In this document: positions 35,609 to 44,594 of the stretch, piece by piece | How positions within the stretch are numbered: the first letter of the stretch is position 1 | Layout of the letters: the number at the start of each line of letters is the position of its first letter | DNA from: Pseudomonas sp. Irchel 3A7 | GTDB taxonomy: Bacteria > Pseudomonadota > Gammaproteobacteria > Pseudomonadales > Pseudomonadaceae | NCBI RefSeq assembly: GCF_900187565.1 | Contig: NZ_FYED01000016.1 | Coordinates: 1-64,000, forward strand | Length of the DNA stretch: 64,000 bases | Reading direction: 5' to 3' | Made by a program: the position numbers and the translations under genes | Notes under the pieces: generated by a model | Seen by the model: only the letters and a program-made list of their open reading frames with translations | What the model was told of the DNA's origin: nothing | The model's database searches: none

Positions 35609-36004
35609 TCAAGACCTGCGCAGCGTCTTCTGCCTGAGAATATAAACCGTCACCAACACCGCACTGGTCAGCATGAACCCGCGTGCCCAGGGCATCGGCA
35701 CCAGATAACAGGAAAACAGAATACTCATCCACATCAGGCCAATGGCGTAGACCTTGCCCTTGAGCGGAATGCCATTGCCATCGAGATAGTCGCGAATCCA
35801 TGGCCCAAGCCGTGGATGCTGCACCAGCCATTGATAGAAACGGGGTGAACTGCGGGCGAAACAGGCGGCTGCCAGCAACAGGAAGGGAGTGGTGGGCAAC
35901 ACCGGCAGGAAAATCCCGATCACCCCCAGCGCTACGCTCAGGCAGCCGATGGCCAGCAGCACGTAGCGCAACATCAGGGGGCGGTTGCCTATGGGGTTGT
36001 CCAT
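35609..36004 (-). CDS. DUF454 (YbaN-family) inner-membrane protein
   Basis: The 131-aa protein has three to four helices, with the family signature GVIGIFLPVLPTTPFLLLAAACFARSSP (split by helix ends) in the first half and PRLGPWIRDYLDGNGIPLKGK in the loop. Members of the YbaN/DUF454 family are small membrane proteins of unknown function; in Pseudomonas some are linked to haem or iron genes, which is not the case here. It ends 10 bp from the YecA gene on the same strand. Confidence 0.84.
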   Translation of the reverse strand: MDNPIGNRPLMLRYVLLAIGCLSVALGVIGIFLPVLPTTPFLLLAAACFARSSPRFYQWLVQHPRLGPWIRDYLDGNGIPLKGKVYAIGLMWMSILFSCYLVPMPWARGFMLTSAVLVTVYILRQKTLRRS

Positions 36005-36014
36005 AGGCAGGACC

Positions 36015-36602
36015 TTAGTGGTGACGAGGCTTGAGAATCGCCGGTTTTTCGTCTGGTGCGTTGCACAGCAGGTACAGCGCAGTCAGGGCTTCCGGGATCT
36101 GCACGATCATGTCATCCATCAGGTTGGCATCGGCGGCAATGTCGGAGAACTCCGGTTGCTCGTCGAACAGTCCCGAACCGACCATGATCGGCAGCAGCAT
36201 TTCGCTGACTTCGTCTTCGGCGGTTTCGAACCAGGCTTCTTCGCGCAGGAACACGCCTTCCATGAAGCCGATGCACCAGCCGCGCAGTTCGGAATCGTCC
36301 GGATCGTCGCCCAGGTCGAGATCGCACGGCAGCTCGAACTCTTCATCGGAGGCCAGTTGACGGGCGATGTGCGCCTTGAGGCCGATCAACGTGGCTTCGA
36401 TCTCTTCGCGCTGGGCTTCGCTGCTGTAATGCGGCTCCTCAGCGAAAAGTGCGTCGATCCACTCACGATCGGGAACGGCTTCAGAACAGATCGACAGCGC
36501 GGTGAGGTAGCCGTGGGCGGCCACGTAGTCCAGCGCCTCGTCATGCAGTTCATCGGCGTCGAGGAAGACTTGCAGGCGGGTTAGTTGCTCAGCGAAGGAC
36601 AT
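36015..36602 (-). CDS. YecA/UPF0149-family protein
   Basis: The 195-aa acidic helical protein has the YgfB/YecA fold (LHDEALDYVAAHGYLTALSIC near residue 20 and RGWCIGFMEGVFLREEAWF near 105). It lacks the C-terminal SEC-C zinc motif found in many family members and ends PAILKPRHH. Function is unknown. It lies two genes before recQ, as in P. aeruginosa near PA3344, and forms a short unit with the DUF454 gene. Confidence 0.83.
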   Translation of the reverse strand: MSFAEQLTRLQVFLDADELHDEALDYVAAHGYLTALSICSEAVPDREWIDALFAEEPHYSSEAQREEIEATLIGLKAHIARQLASDEEFELPCDLDLGDDPDDSELRGWCIGFMEGVFLREEAWFETAEDEVSEMLLPIMVGSGLFDEQPEFSDIAADANLMDDMIVQIPEALTALYLLCNAPDEKPAILKPRHH

Positions 36603-36715
36603 TAAAGGGCTACCTTGGGGAATATTCGATGCGGGAATTCTAGGCCTTCTTGAGCGCTTGGGCCAGCCGCGCGGCAGATTTGCGCCATTGCGACCTTGCG
36701 CAACACCGTAATCCT

Positions 36716-36805
36716 TGTGGGAGCGAGCCTGCTCGCGAATGCGGCATTACATTCAACATCAATGTTTACTGACCCATCGCTTTCACGAGCAGGCTCGCTC
36801 CCACA
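36716..36805. repeat. REP pair (GGGAGCGAGCCTGCTCGC class)
   Basis: Head-to-head inverted copies (right copy with CACGAGCAGG) lie in the 414-bp gap between divergent yecA-like and recQ genes. The rest of the gap holds the recQ promoter region and no gene. Confidence 0.88.
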
Positions 36806-37016
36806 GGTTTTTGCATTGCAATCGCATTCGGGTGTCTTCTCAGTGGCGCCCTTTGCCGGTCAGGGCTCGGGTATACTCGCGCGTTTTGTGATGCCCTGCT
36901 GGCGTCACGGCTGAAATGTAAAGCGTCATGCAATGCGCACTTACGATTTGTCGGAGCAGCATTGCGGGTTCTGAACCAGCCTTTGCAGGGATGTTTCGGT
37001 GATTTTTGGAGTTTCT

Positions 37017-39143
37017 ATGCTCGAACAGGCTCAACGCGTCCTCAAGGACATCTTCGGCTACGACAGTTTCCGTGGTCGCCAGGGTGCAATCATTGAGCGC
37101 GTGGCCAGTGGCGGCGATGCCCTGGTCCTGATGCCTACCGGTGGCGGCAAGTCCCTGTGCTTCCAGGTGCCGGCGCTGCTGCGCGAAGGCCTGGCGGTGG
37201 TGGTATCGCCGTTGATCGCCTTGATGGACGACCAGGTCGCCACCCTCGAAGAGCTGGGCGTAGCCGCCGCGGCATTGAACTCCACCCTCAGCGCCGAGCA
37301 GCAACGCGATCTGGCGGCCCGCATCCGGCGCGGCGAGGTGAAAATGCTTTACCTCGCCCCGGAACGCCTGGTCCAGCCGCGCATGCTGGCCTTCCTGCAA
37401 GGGCTGAACATCGCCCTGTTCGCCATCGACGAAGCGCACTGCGTGTCGCAGTGGGGTCACGACTTCCGCCCGGAATACCTGCAACTGGGCCAGTTGGCGG
37501 AAATGTTCCCCGATGTACCGCGCATCGCCCTGACCGCCACCGCTGACAAGCGCACCCGCGAAGAAATCGTCACCCGCCTGCACCTGCAGAACGCGGAGCG
37601 CTTTCTGTCGAGCTTCGACCGCCCCAACATTTTTTACCGCATCGTGCCCAAGGAACAGCCGCGCAAGCAGTTGCTGGCCTTCCTGGCCGAGCGGCGCAGC
37701 GATGCCGGCATCGTTTATTGCCTGTCGCGCAAAAAGGTCGAGGAAGTCGCTGCATTCCTCACTGAACAAGGCTTCCCGGCGCTGCCGTACCACGCCGGCC
37801 TGCCCAATGAACTGCGCGCCTATCACCAGAAACGCTTCCTCAACGAGGAGGGCCTGATCATGGTCGCCACCGTGGCGTTCGGCATGGGCATCGACAAGCC
37901 CAACGTGCGCTTCGTCGCGCACCTCGATTTGCCGAAATCCCTGGAGGCCTATTACCAGGAAACCGGGCGTGGAGGCCGTGATGGCCTGCCGGCGGATGCC
38001 TGGATGGCCTACGGCCTGCAAGATGTGGTGATGCTCAAGCAGATGCTGCAGAACTCCGAAGGCGACGAACGCCACAAGCGCCTGGAACAGCACAAGCTCG
38101 ATGCCATGCTCTCGTTGTGCGAAGAGACCCGCTGCCGTCGCCAGACCCTGCTGGCCTATTTCGATGAAGACATGCCAGAGCCTTGCGGCCACTGCGACAA
38201 CTGCATCGATGGCGTGCAGACCTGGGATGCCACCGAGCCTGCACGTCAGGCGTTGTCGGCGATCTTCCGCACCGGCCAGCGCTACGGTGTAGGGCATCTG
38301 GTGGATGTGTTGCTGGGCAAGGACAACGAGAAGGTACGCAGTTTCGGTCATCAGCACCTGTCGGTGTACGGTGTCGGCAAGGCGCTTGGCGAGAGCGAAT
38401 GGCGCTCGCTGTTCCGTCAGTTGGTGGCCCGTGGCCTGGCCGACGTTGATCATGAAGGCTACGGCGGCCTGCGCTTGAGCGACACGTGCCGGCCGCTGCT
38501 CAAGGGGGAAGTGACCCTGGAACTGCGTCGCGACCTCAAGGCGCAAACCACGGCGAAAACCAGCAAGAGCCAGGCCAGCCAATTGGTGCGTGGCGAAGAG
38601 CGCGAGCAATGGGAGGCCTTGCGCGCCTTGCGTCGCAAGCTCGCCGAAGAGCATGGCGTGCCGCCGTACGTCATTTTCCCCGATTCGACCTTGCTGGAAA
38701 TGCTGCGCAGCCAGCCAACCTCGCTGGCGGAAATGGCCCGGGTCAGCGGTGTCGGCGCGCGCAAGCTGGAACGCTATGGCGAGGCCTTCCTGGAAGTACT
38801 TGGCGGTCAGGTCGAAGCACCGAAGCCGGTGGCCGATGTGCGCCACGAGCTGATCACCCTGGCGCGGGCGGGCATGACACCGGTGCAAATCGCCGGTCAG
38901 TTGCAATGCTCGGAAAAAAACGTCTACACCATGCTCGCCGAGGCCATCGGCAAACAGCAGTTATCGCTGGAGCAGGCGCTGGATTTGCCCGAAGACTTGA
39001 TGGGTGAAGTCCAGGATGCATTCCTCGACGGAGAAGGCGAGTTGCCGCCGGTGGCGGAGATTTCAGCCTTGTTCGCAGGACGAGTGCCGGAGGGGGTCTT
39101 GTACTGTGTTCGGGCCGCGCTGCAGTCCGAATTCGAGATTTAA
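37017..39143 (+). CDS. recQ: ATP-dependent DNA helicase RecQ
   Basis: 3'-5' superfamily 2 helicase that unwinds recombination and repair intermediates. The 708-aa protein has Walker A MPTGGGKSLCFQVP (about residue 45), Walker B AIDEAHCVSQWGHDFRPEY (about 140), the helicase C domain with ETGRGGRDG (about 320), a RecQ zinc-binding domain (CGHCDNC, about 390), winged helix and HRDC domain (about 520-600). The start at 37017 is set by TTGGAGTTTCT; the ORF extends six codons further without a site. Downstream is a MarR gene. Confidence 0.95.
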   Translation: MLEQAQRVLKDIFGYDSFRGRQGAIIERVASGGDALVLMPTGGGKSLCFQVPALLREGLAVVVSPLIALMDDQVATLEELGVAAAALNSTLSAEQQRDLAARIRRGEVKMLYLAPERLVQPRMLAFLQGLNIALFAIDEAHCVSQWGHDFRPEYLQLGQLAEMFPDVPRIALTATADKRTREEIVTRLHLQNAERFLSSFDRPNIFYRIVPKEQPRKQLLAFLAERRSDAGIVYCLSRKKVEEVAAFLTEQGFPALPYHAGLPNELRAYHQKRFLNEEGLIMVATVAFGMGIDKPNVRFVAHLDLPKSLEAYYQETGRGGRDGLPADAWMAYGLQDVVMLKQMLQNSEGDERHKRLEQHKLDAMLSLCEETRCRRQTLLAYFDEDMPEPCGHCDNCIDGVQTWDATEPARQALSAIFRTGQRYGVGHLVDVLLGKDNEKVRSFGHQHLSVYGVGKALGESEWRSLFRQLVARGLADVDHEGYGGLRLSDTCRPLLKGEVTLELRRDLKAQTTAKTSKSQASQLVRGEEREQWEALRALRRKLAEEHGVPPYVIFPDSTLLEMLRSQPTSLAEMARVSGVGARKLERYGEAFLEVLGGQVEAPKPVADVRHELITLARAGMTPVQIAGQLQCSEKNVYTMLAEAIGKQQLSLEQALDLPEDLMGEVQDAFLDGEGELPPVAEISALFAGRVPEGVLYCVRAALQSEFEI

Positions 39144-39209
39144 GTGACCCGTCTCACTGATGTAACGATTCAGTACAGAACAGGCCTTGCCTCCAGTCGA
39201 GGCTCATGC

Positions 39210-39229
39210 TTAGCTGACTAATAATTAGT
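39210..39229. promoter_or_regulatory. Putative MarR operator upstream of the MarR gene
   Basis: The perfect palindrome ACTAATAATTAGT (39217-39229) lies 33 bp before the MarR start. It overlaps an 11-mer TTAGCTGACTA (39210-39220) that recurs exactly at 39734-39744 before the FimV-like gene, suggesting both are bound by the same regulator. Confidence 0.5.
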
Positions 39230-39262
39230 ATTTCTCTATTTCAGTCTAACCATGAGTGTTTT

Positions 39263-39697
39263 ATGCCGTTAACCGATCAACACCGCTTTGGCATGCAACT
39301 GGCCCAGATGTCGCGCGGCTGGCGTGCCGAACTGGACCGCCGTCTGGCTGGCCTCGGCCTGTCTCAGGCACGCTGGCTGGTGCTGCTGCATCTGGCGCGT
39401 TTCGACGAAGCCCCGACCCAGCGTGAACTGGCGCAAAGCGTCGGCGTCGAAGGACCAACCCTGGCCCGCCTGCTCGATAGCCTGGAAAGCCAGGGCCTGG
39501 TGCAACGCCAATCGGTTCTGGAAGACCGTCGGGCGAAAAAGATCGTCCTCTGTGCTCCCGCGCTTCCTCTGATTGAACAAATTGAAACCATTGCCACTCA
39601 ACTGCGTCATGAACTGTTCGAAGGCGTCGATGAGGCGGATTTGAAGGTCTGCATGCGGGTTCATGGGCACATATTGGCCAACCTGGAAAAATCTTGA
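39263..39697 (+). CDS. MarR/SlyA-family transcriptional regulator
   Basis: The 144-aa winged-helix protein has the recognition region APTQRELAQSVGVEGPTLAR (residues 53-72) and the wing VLEDRRAKKIVL with the conserved D-R motif. It probably dimerises through helices at both ends. It lies between recQ and the FimV-like gene, the order of PA3341-PA3340 in P. aeruginosa as I recall. The palindrome before its own gene suggests autorepression; ligand unknown. Confidence 0.85.
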   Translation: MPLTDQHRFGMQLAQMSRGWRAELDRRLAGLGLSQARWLVLLHLARFDEAPTQRELAQSVGVEGPTLARLLDSLESQGLVQRQSVLEDRRAKKIVLCAPALPLIEQIETIATQLRHELFEGVDEADLKVCMRVHGHILANLEKS

Positions 39698-39733
39698 GGC
39701 ACAACACCGGGCCAGACTTTTGAGAGACCGCTT

Positions 39734-39744
39734 TTAGCTGACTA
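39734..39744. promoter_or_regulatory. Second copy of TTAGCTGACTA before the FimV-like gene
   Basis: An exact 11-base repeat of the sequence at 39210-39220, located 80 bp upstream of the FimV-like start. No full palindrome follows here (the next bases are TAAGAA). It may be a half-site for the MarR protein or chance. Confidence 0.3.
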
Positions 39745-39824
39745 TAAGAACTACTGCGCAATATCGTGTTCGTACCGGATGTGCGATCACGTGCAAGTTG
39801 GTTCTGGTTACCTAAGGGATGCTC

Positions 39825-41318
39825 ATGCTTGAGAGTCGGCTAGTCGTTGTACGGGGTTGCGTCAGGTGGTTGCTGGCCGGTGCTGCTGTCACTTGGTCAG
39901 CCTTGGCGCCAGCACTGGGCCTGGGTGAAATCACCCTGCATTCGGCGCTGAATCAACCGCTACGCGCCGACATTACCCTGGTGGATGCCGCGGGTCTGGA
40001 GGACGGCGAGCTGTCGGTCAGCCTGGCGACGGCAGAGGAATTCAGTCGCGCAGGTGTCGAGCGGGGGTTCTTCCTCAACGACCTGAAATTTACACCTGTG
40101 CTGCGAGGCAACCGCAGCCTGATCCAGGTGACATCCAGTAAACCTGTCAACGAACCCTTCCTGAATTTCCTCGTGCAGCTCCATCAGCCCAACGGTCGCT
40201 TGCTGCGCGAGTACACGGTTTTAATCGATCCCCCGGGAACGCCGGGCATTGAGCCTGCCACTGATGAGTCGGTGGCCAGTCTTCCGGCTTCCGCCTTTCC
40301 CAGCGTCCAGCCCGCCGTCGCGCCTGCGCCCAGGGAACCGCTGCCAAAACCTGCCGCCGCACCCACGCCGGACCCACTTGCCGAGCAATTGGCGGCGAGT
40401 GTCTTGCAGAGCCAGCAGTTGCAGTCAACTGTCGATGAACTCAACGCGAAGCTCCAGGCACAGGATGAGCAGATCGCCGTCGAGAAAAAGCAGGTGACCG
40501 AGCTGCAAACCCGATTGGCCGAGGTCGAGCAAGCCAGAACAGCACCGGCTGCACCCGTTGCCGTGACTCCCGCACCAGTGATCGCCGAGGAACCCGGGAC
40601 TGACTGGTTGTTGATCGGCGGACTGTTGGTGCTGTTGGCGTTGCTGTTGCTGGCCATATGGGTTCGCCGTCAACGGCAACAGGTTCAGGCAACGTTCGGA
40701 TCGGCAGCCACTCAGCCGTCACCGCATGAGCCGCTGTTCAGTCACGCAGAACCGGTACAGCCTGCTTTGGAGCTGCAATCGATGCACGCTCAGCCAGAAG
40801 AGACGCCTGCGAATGATGTGCCGCAAGCGCAGACGCAAGAAAACAGCCTGCGCAATGCCGGGTTTGATGCGCAAAAGCTTCAGGACATCCGCGCCCGCCA
40901 CTCGAAAATGGGGCCGGTCGCTGTCGCGGCCTCCACCGCATTGCCCTTCACCCCGACACCCAAGACCATTCCCAACGACGAGTTCCAGTTGAACCTGGAT
41001 GACCTGTCGATGGATGCGAATTGGGACCTGGTCGATCCATTTGAAACTTCGCCATCCAGCGAACCGGCACTGCCGCAGCCCGAGATTGAATGGGAAATCG
41101 AACCAGCCTCGCGGCCCCTGGACGACAGCTTTCTCGACGAAACAGTGAGCCAGGATCGTCCGGCCGAGCCCAGTAACGCAGGCAAACTGGAGCAAGCCCG
41201 GACTTGCATTGATGACGGTGATAGGGACAGCGCCATCGAACTGCTCGACGAGTTGCTCAAAGAAGCCAATGAGCCATTGAAACAGACGGCCCGCAGTCTG
41301 TTGGCGGGAATACGATAA
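39825..41318 (+). CDS. FimV-like envelope protein
   Basis: The 497-aa product has a signal peptide (about residues 1-28), a FimV N-terminal domain (GLGEITLHSALNQPLRADI, residues 32-50), a proline/alanine-rich linker, a coiled coil (about 185-235), a membrane helix (GTDWLLIGGLLVLLALLLLA) and a C-terminal FimV domain (KLEQARTCIDDGDRDSAIEL). It lacks an obvious LysM domain and is shorter than FimV itself (about 900 aa). It probably links the cell wall to an inner-membrane signalling or pilus complex. AAGGG with 6-bp spacing favours the ATG at 39825 over the one at 39819. Confidence 0.82.
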   Translation: MLESRLVVVRGCVRWLLAGAAVTWSALAPALGLGEITLHSALNQPLRADITLVDAAGLEDGELSVSLATAEEFSRAGVERGFFLNDLKFTPVLRGNRSLIQVTSSKPVNEPFLNFLVQLHQPNGRLLREYTVLIDPPGTPGIEPATDESVASLPASAFPSVQPAVAPAPREPLPKPAAAPTPDPLAEQLAASVLQSQQLQSTVDELNAKLQAQDEQIAVEKKQVTELQTRLAEVEQARTAPAAPVAVTPAPVIAEEPGTDWLLIGGLLVLLALLLLAIWVRRQRQQVQATFGSAATQPSPHEPLFSHAEPVQPALELQSMHAQPEETPANDVPQAQTQENSLRNAGFDAQKLQDIRARHSKMGPVAVAASTALPFTPTPKTIPNDEFQLNLDDLSMDANWDLVDPFETSPSSEPALPQPEIEWEIEPASRPLDDSFLDETVSQDRPAEPSNAGKLEQARTCIDDGDRDSAIELLDELLKEANEPLKQTARSLLAGIR

Positions 41319-41338
41319 TCTATTGCATTGAAACAAAC

Positions 41339-41471
41339 TGTGGCGAGGGAGCTTGCTCCCGTTGGGCTGCGAAGTGGCCCCAAAACCAGAAGCCGCGTTT
41401 ATCCTGGCACACTGCATTCATCGTTTTTACGACTGCTTCGCAGCTGATAGGGAGCAAGCTCCCTCGCCACA
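41339..41471. repeat. REP pair (GGCGAGGGAGCTTGCTCCC class)
   Basis: Inverted copies of TGTGGCGAGGGAGCTTGCTC stand about 90 bp apart between the FimV-like and SelT-like genes. Confidence 0.88.
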
Positions 41472-41508
41472 TTTATTCTTATTCTGCGTTTCAGGAATTT
41501 CGCCGATC

Positions 41509-41796
41509 ATGACCACCCCAAAACCGGAAATCGTCATCACCTATTGCACCCAGTGCCAGTGGCTGTTGCGCGCGGCCTGGCTGGCCCAGGAGCTGCTCAG
41601 TACCTTTGGCGACGACCTCGGCAAAGTGTCTCTGGTGCCCGGCACCGGCGGGGTTTTTCACATTTTCTGTGACGATGTGCAGATCTGGGAGCGCAAGGCC
41701 GACGGCGGTTTCCCCGAGGCCAAGGTGCTCAAGCAGCGGGTCCGCGACCGCATCGATCCGGACCGCGACCTGGGACACAACGACCGTACTCAGTGA
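41509..41796 (+). CDS. SelT/SelW/SelH (Rdx) family thioredoxin-like protein
   Basis: The 95-aa protein has the redox motif CTQC near residue 13 (ITYCTQCQWLLRAAWLAQ), where eukaryotic members carry Cys-x-x-Sec, and the FPEAKVLKQRVRDRI C-terminal segment typical of the Rdx family. It is probably a small thiol-oxidoreductase or adaptor. The ATG at 41509 follows CAGGAA; the longer frame starts inside a REP. The gene end overlaps the end of the convergent DMT gene by 7 bp. Confidence 0.84.
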   Translation: MTTPKPEIVITYCTQCQWLLRAAWLAQELLSTFGDDLGKVSLVPGTGGVFHIFCDDVQIWERKADGGFPEAKVLKQRVRDRIDPDRDLGHNDRTQ

Positions 41797-42683
41797 GATG
41801 CCGCTTCCGCGGCAACGGCTTTCTTGCTCGAGCTACTTGAGAGCCTGCTGGACACCACGATCGCAACGATGATCAGCGCGCCTCCGAGCAACATGCGCAG
41901 GGTCGGGTTTTCATTGAACAATAGCCAGGCCATGGTGATGCCATACACCGGCTCGAGGGCGAAGACCACTGCGGCGGTCCGCGCCTTGATCACCGCCAGG
42001 CTGGCGACGAACAGGCTGTGGGCGACGCCGGTGCAGAATACCCCGAGCAGGCCGATCCACAGCCAGTCGATGGGGCGCACAGCGCTCAATTGCGGTGCCG
42101 CCACCGGCAACAGGCACAGGGCAACCACCACGTTCTGACACAACGCCGCCTGCACTGGCGGGATGCGTGCGGAACTGGCGCGGTTAGTCAGTGACAGCAG
42201 GGAGAACAGCAAGCCGGAAACCACCGCCCAGAGCAGACCGGTCGTGGCTCCGCTGGCCAGATCGAACTCAGGCGTAACGAGCACCAGTCCGACACTGACC
42301 AGCGCCACCAGCAGGATTTCATTGGCGCGAATCCGCTCGCGGAAGATCAGCCCTTCGAGGATGACGGTAAAGGCCGGGAAGCTGGCAAAGCCCAGGGTCG
42401 CGATGGCCACGCCGGCAACCTTCACCGCAATAAAGAAACTGACCCAATGTCCGGCCAACAACAAGCCGCTGAGCAAGAGTCGGCGCCAATCAACGGCTTC
42501 GAGTCTTTGCCAGCGGGTGTTACTGGCGAACCGCGCAAAGAATGCCAGCGCCAACACCGCGAACGCCGCCCGGCCGAAGACGATGATGGCCGGTGAAGCG
42601 GCGGCAAGTTTGCCGAACACACCGGTCAGGCCGAACATCAGTGCGCCGATATGCAAAGCGCCAAGGGCGGTACGGGGAGTCAT
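41790..42683 (-). CDS. DMT-superfamily (EamA) transporter
   Basis: The 297-aa inner-membrane protein has ten helices in two EamA repeats (about residues 5-135 and 145-280). The true start is the ATG at 42683 with CAAGGA just before; the longer frame to 43061 runs through the AraC gene in a non-coding register. It lies 76 bp downstream of an AraC regulator on the same strand, which probably controls it. Substrate unknown; amino-acid or metabolite export is usual for the family. Confidence 0.84.
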   Translation of the reverse strand: MTPRTALGALHIGALMFGLTGVFGKLAAASPAIIVFGRAAFAVLALAFFARFASNTRWQRLEAVDWRRLLLSGLLLAGHWVSFFIAVKVAGVAIATLGFASFPAFTVILEGLIFRERIRANEILLVALVSVGLVLVTPEFDLASGATTGLLWAVVSGLLFSLLSLTNRASSARIPPVQAALCQNVVVALCLLPVAAPQLSAVRPIDWLWIGLLGVFCTGVAHSLFVASLAVIKARTAAVVFALEPVYGITMAWLLFNENPTLRMLLGGALIIVAIVVSSRLSSSSSKKAVAAEAASH

Positions 42684-42759
42684 GGCAATCCTTGGTAATC
42701 GTATTGAACCCGGCCATTTAACCGCGCCCGCCGCCGTTGTGTCTGTCGCCAGACTCGCG

Positions 42760-43518
42760 TTATTTGTCGCCAGCCTCGCGCCGCAGTTTGCCGGGCGATG
42801 CACCGAACTCGCGCAGCACCGCGGCGGCAAAGGCACTTTGGGAACTGTAGCCGACTCGACTGGCAATCTCGCCAATGGGCAGGGCAGAGTCGCGCAACAA
42901 CCCCACCGCCTTGTGCAGGCGTCGGCTGCGGATGTAGTCCATCGGCGTCTGGCCGCATTCGGCCACGAACCGTGCATGCAAGCGAGCGCTGGAGAGGCCG
43001 GCGACGCGGGCCAGATCGGCCACCTGCAACGGGTAGGCGGCGTATTGGTCGATGTGCGCATTCAGCGCCGCATAGGGCAGGCGCCGCCCGCCGACACTCT
43101 CGGGCCTGGCATTATTGAGGCTGGCCAGCAACAGCACCGCGCCTTGTTGCGCAATCACTGGATCATCGACCGGACTGTTGGCCAGCCAATGGACCAACTG
43201 GCTTTGTCCGGCATTCAGCGACAACCGGCCGGCGTTATCGAGCAAGCGGCGACTAGCCTCGGCATGATCGCCCAGGGACTGGCCAAGCCATTGATCACCC
43301 GGCACATCCAGCACCAGGCAACGGCTGCCATTGGCGCTGCCGCACGCATGATGAAACCCCGAGGGGACCACCACGAAACTTTGCTGAACCACCTGGCTGC
43401 CACGTCCGTCTACCTCGAAATCCAGGGCACCCGACAGCCCGAACACCAGTTGCGCGTGTTCGTGACTGTGGACGATCAGGTCTTCGGTGTACTGGCGAAG
43501 TGTGAGGATGGGGCGCAT
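42760..43518 (-). CDS. AraC-family transcriptional regulator
   Basis: The 252-aa protein has an N-terminal cupin (residues about 10-85, HSHEHAQLVFGLSGALDFEV) and a C-terminal pair of helix-turn-helix motifs (about 155-250, VADLARVAGLSSARLHARF and GEIASRVGYSSQSAFAAAV). The ATG at 43518 follows GGGAGAC. It presumably regulates the adjacent DMT exporter gene in response to a small molecule bound by the cupin. Confidence 0.85.
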   Translation of the reverse strand: MRPILTLRQYTEDLIVHSHEHAQLVFGLSGALDFEVDGRGSQVVQQSFVVVPSGFHHACGSANGSRCLVLDVPGDQWLGQSLGDHAEASRRLLDNAGRLSLNAGQSQLVHWLANSPVDDPVIAQQGAVLLLASLNNARPESVGGRRLPYAALNAHIDQYAAYPLQVADLARVAGLSSARLHARFVAECGQTPMDYIRSRRLHKAVGLLRDSALPIGEIASRVGYSSQSAFAAAVLREFGASPGKLRREAGDK

Positions 43519-43653
43519 CGCAGGTCTCCCGGTCAAGGGGGCCAGTCTACACCGAGGTGGGCTGCGCGCGTTGTCACAGGACTGACTTGCCGCTGTCATG
43601 GTCGATTAACCCGACTGGCGCAAGCTTGCCAAAACTTGTCCTGAGGGTTGCCC

Positions 43654-44469
43654 ATGACCAGCGCCGAGCTCGCCAAACCCAGCCGTAAGCAACGTGTGCG
43701 GACCTTGTGGATTTCCGATGTGCACCTGGGCACGCGCGATTGCCAGGCCGAACACCTTTCGCAGTTTCTCAAGGGTTATCACGCGGATAAAATCTACCTG
43801 GTCGGCGATATCATCGACGGCTGGAAACTGCGAAGCGGCATGTACTGGCCACAGGCGCACACCAACGTGATCCGGCGCCTGTTGACCATGAGCAAGCGCG
43901 GCACCGAGGTGATCTACGTCACCGGCAACCACGATGAATTCCTGCGCCGCTATTCGAAGCTGATCCTGGGCAATATCCAGTTGGTGGACGAAGCGGTGCA
44001 CGTGACCGCCGATGGTCGGCATCTGCTGGTGATCCACGGCGACCAGTTCGACGTGATTACCCGTTACCACCGCTGGCTGGCGTTTCTCGGCGATTCCGCC
44101 TACGAATTCACCCTGACCCTCAACCGCTGGCTCAACCATTGGCGCGCCCGTTATGGCTACGGTTACTGGTCGCTGTCGGCATACCTCAAGCACAAGGTGA
44201 AAACCGCGGTCAGCTTCATCAGCGACTTTGAAGAAGCCATCGCCCATGAATGCGTCAAGCGCGAGCTGCATGGCGTGGTCTGCGGGCACATTCACCATGC
44301 CGAGATTCGCAAGGTCGGCGAGGTGGACTACCTCAATTGTGGCGATTGGGTGGAGTCGTGCACGGCGTTGATCGAGCATTGGGATGGCACGATCGAGCTG
44401 TATCGGCTGGCGGATGCCCAGGCGCAGGAGGCGCAGTTAAAGGCGGCGAAGGTGGCGGAACTGGCTTAA
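43654..44469 (+). CDS. UDP-2,3-diacylglucosamine diphosphatase-like metallophosphoesterase
   Basis: The 271-aa calcineurin-type phosphoesterase shows the five metal motifs: SDVHLG, GDIIDGW, GNHDEFL, IHGDQFD and CGHIHHAE. It belongs to the LpxH/LpxH2 group that hydrolyses UDP-2,3-diacylglucosamine in lipid A synthesis. Pseudomonas usually has another LpxH, so this may be a paralogue with a related substrate. GAGGG at 43643-43647 supports the ATG at 43654. Confidence 0.84.
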   Translation: MTSAELAKPSRKQRVRTLWISDVHLGTRDCQAEHLSQFLKGYHADKIYLVGDIIDGWKLRSGMYWPQAHTNVIRRLLTMSKRGTEVIYVTGNHDEFLRRYSKLILGNIQLVDEAVHVTADGRHLLVIHGDQFDVITRYHRWLAFLGDSAYEFTLTLNRWLNHWRARYGYGYWSLSAYLKHKVKTAVSFISDFEEAIAHECVKRELHGVVCGHIHHAEIRKVGEVDYLNCGDWVESCTALIEHWDGTIELYRLADAQAQEAQLKAAKVAELA

Positions 44470-44494
44470 AAGTCAAGGCGTCTGGACTGGCCTC

Positions 44495-44565
44495 TTCGCG
44501 AGCAGGCTCGCTCCCACATTAACCGTGTTTACTCGGTCAACTGTGGGAGCGAGCCTGCTCGCGAA
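44495..44565. repeat. REP pair, tail-to-tail (GGGAGCGAGCCTGCTCGC class)
   Basis: Inverted copies face outward with a 25-bp spacer, between convergent genes; the same arrangement is seen at 19853. Confidence 0.88.
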
Positions 44566-44594
44566 TGGACCGCGCAGCGGTCCCGCTGGATCTA

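Noticed and set aside
41790..43061. Single 423-codon transporter
   Set aside because: The first 126 codons are the AraC gene read in the wrong register; the transporter starts at 42683.
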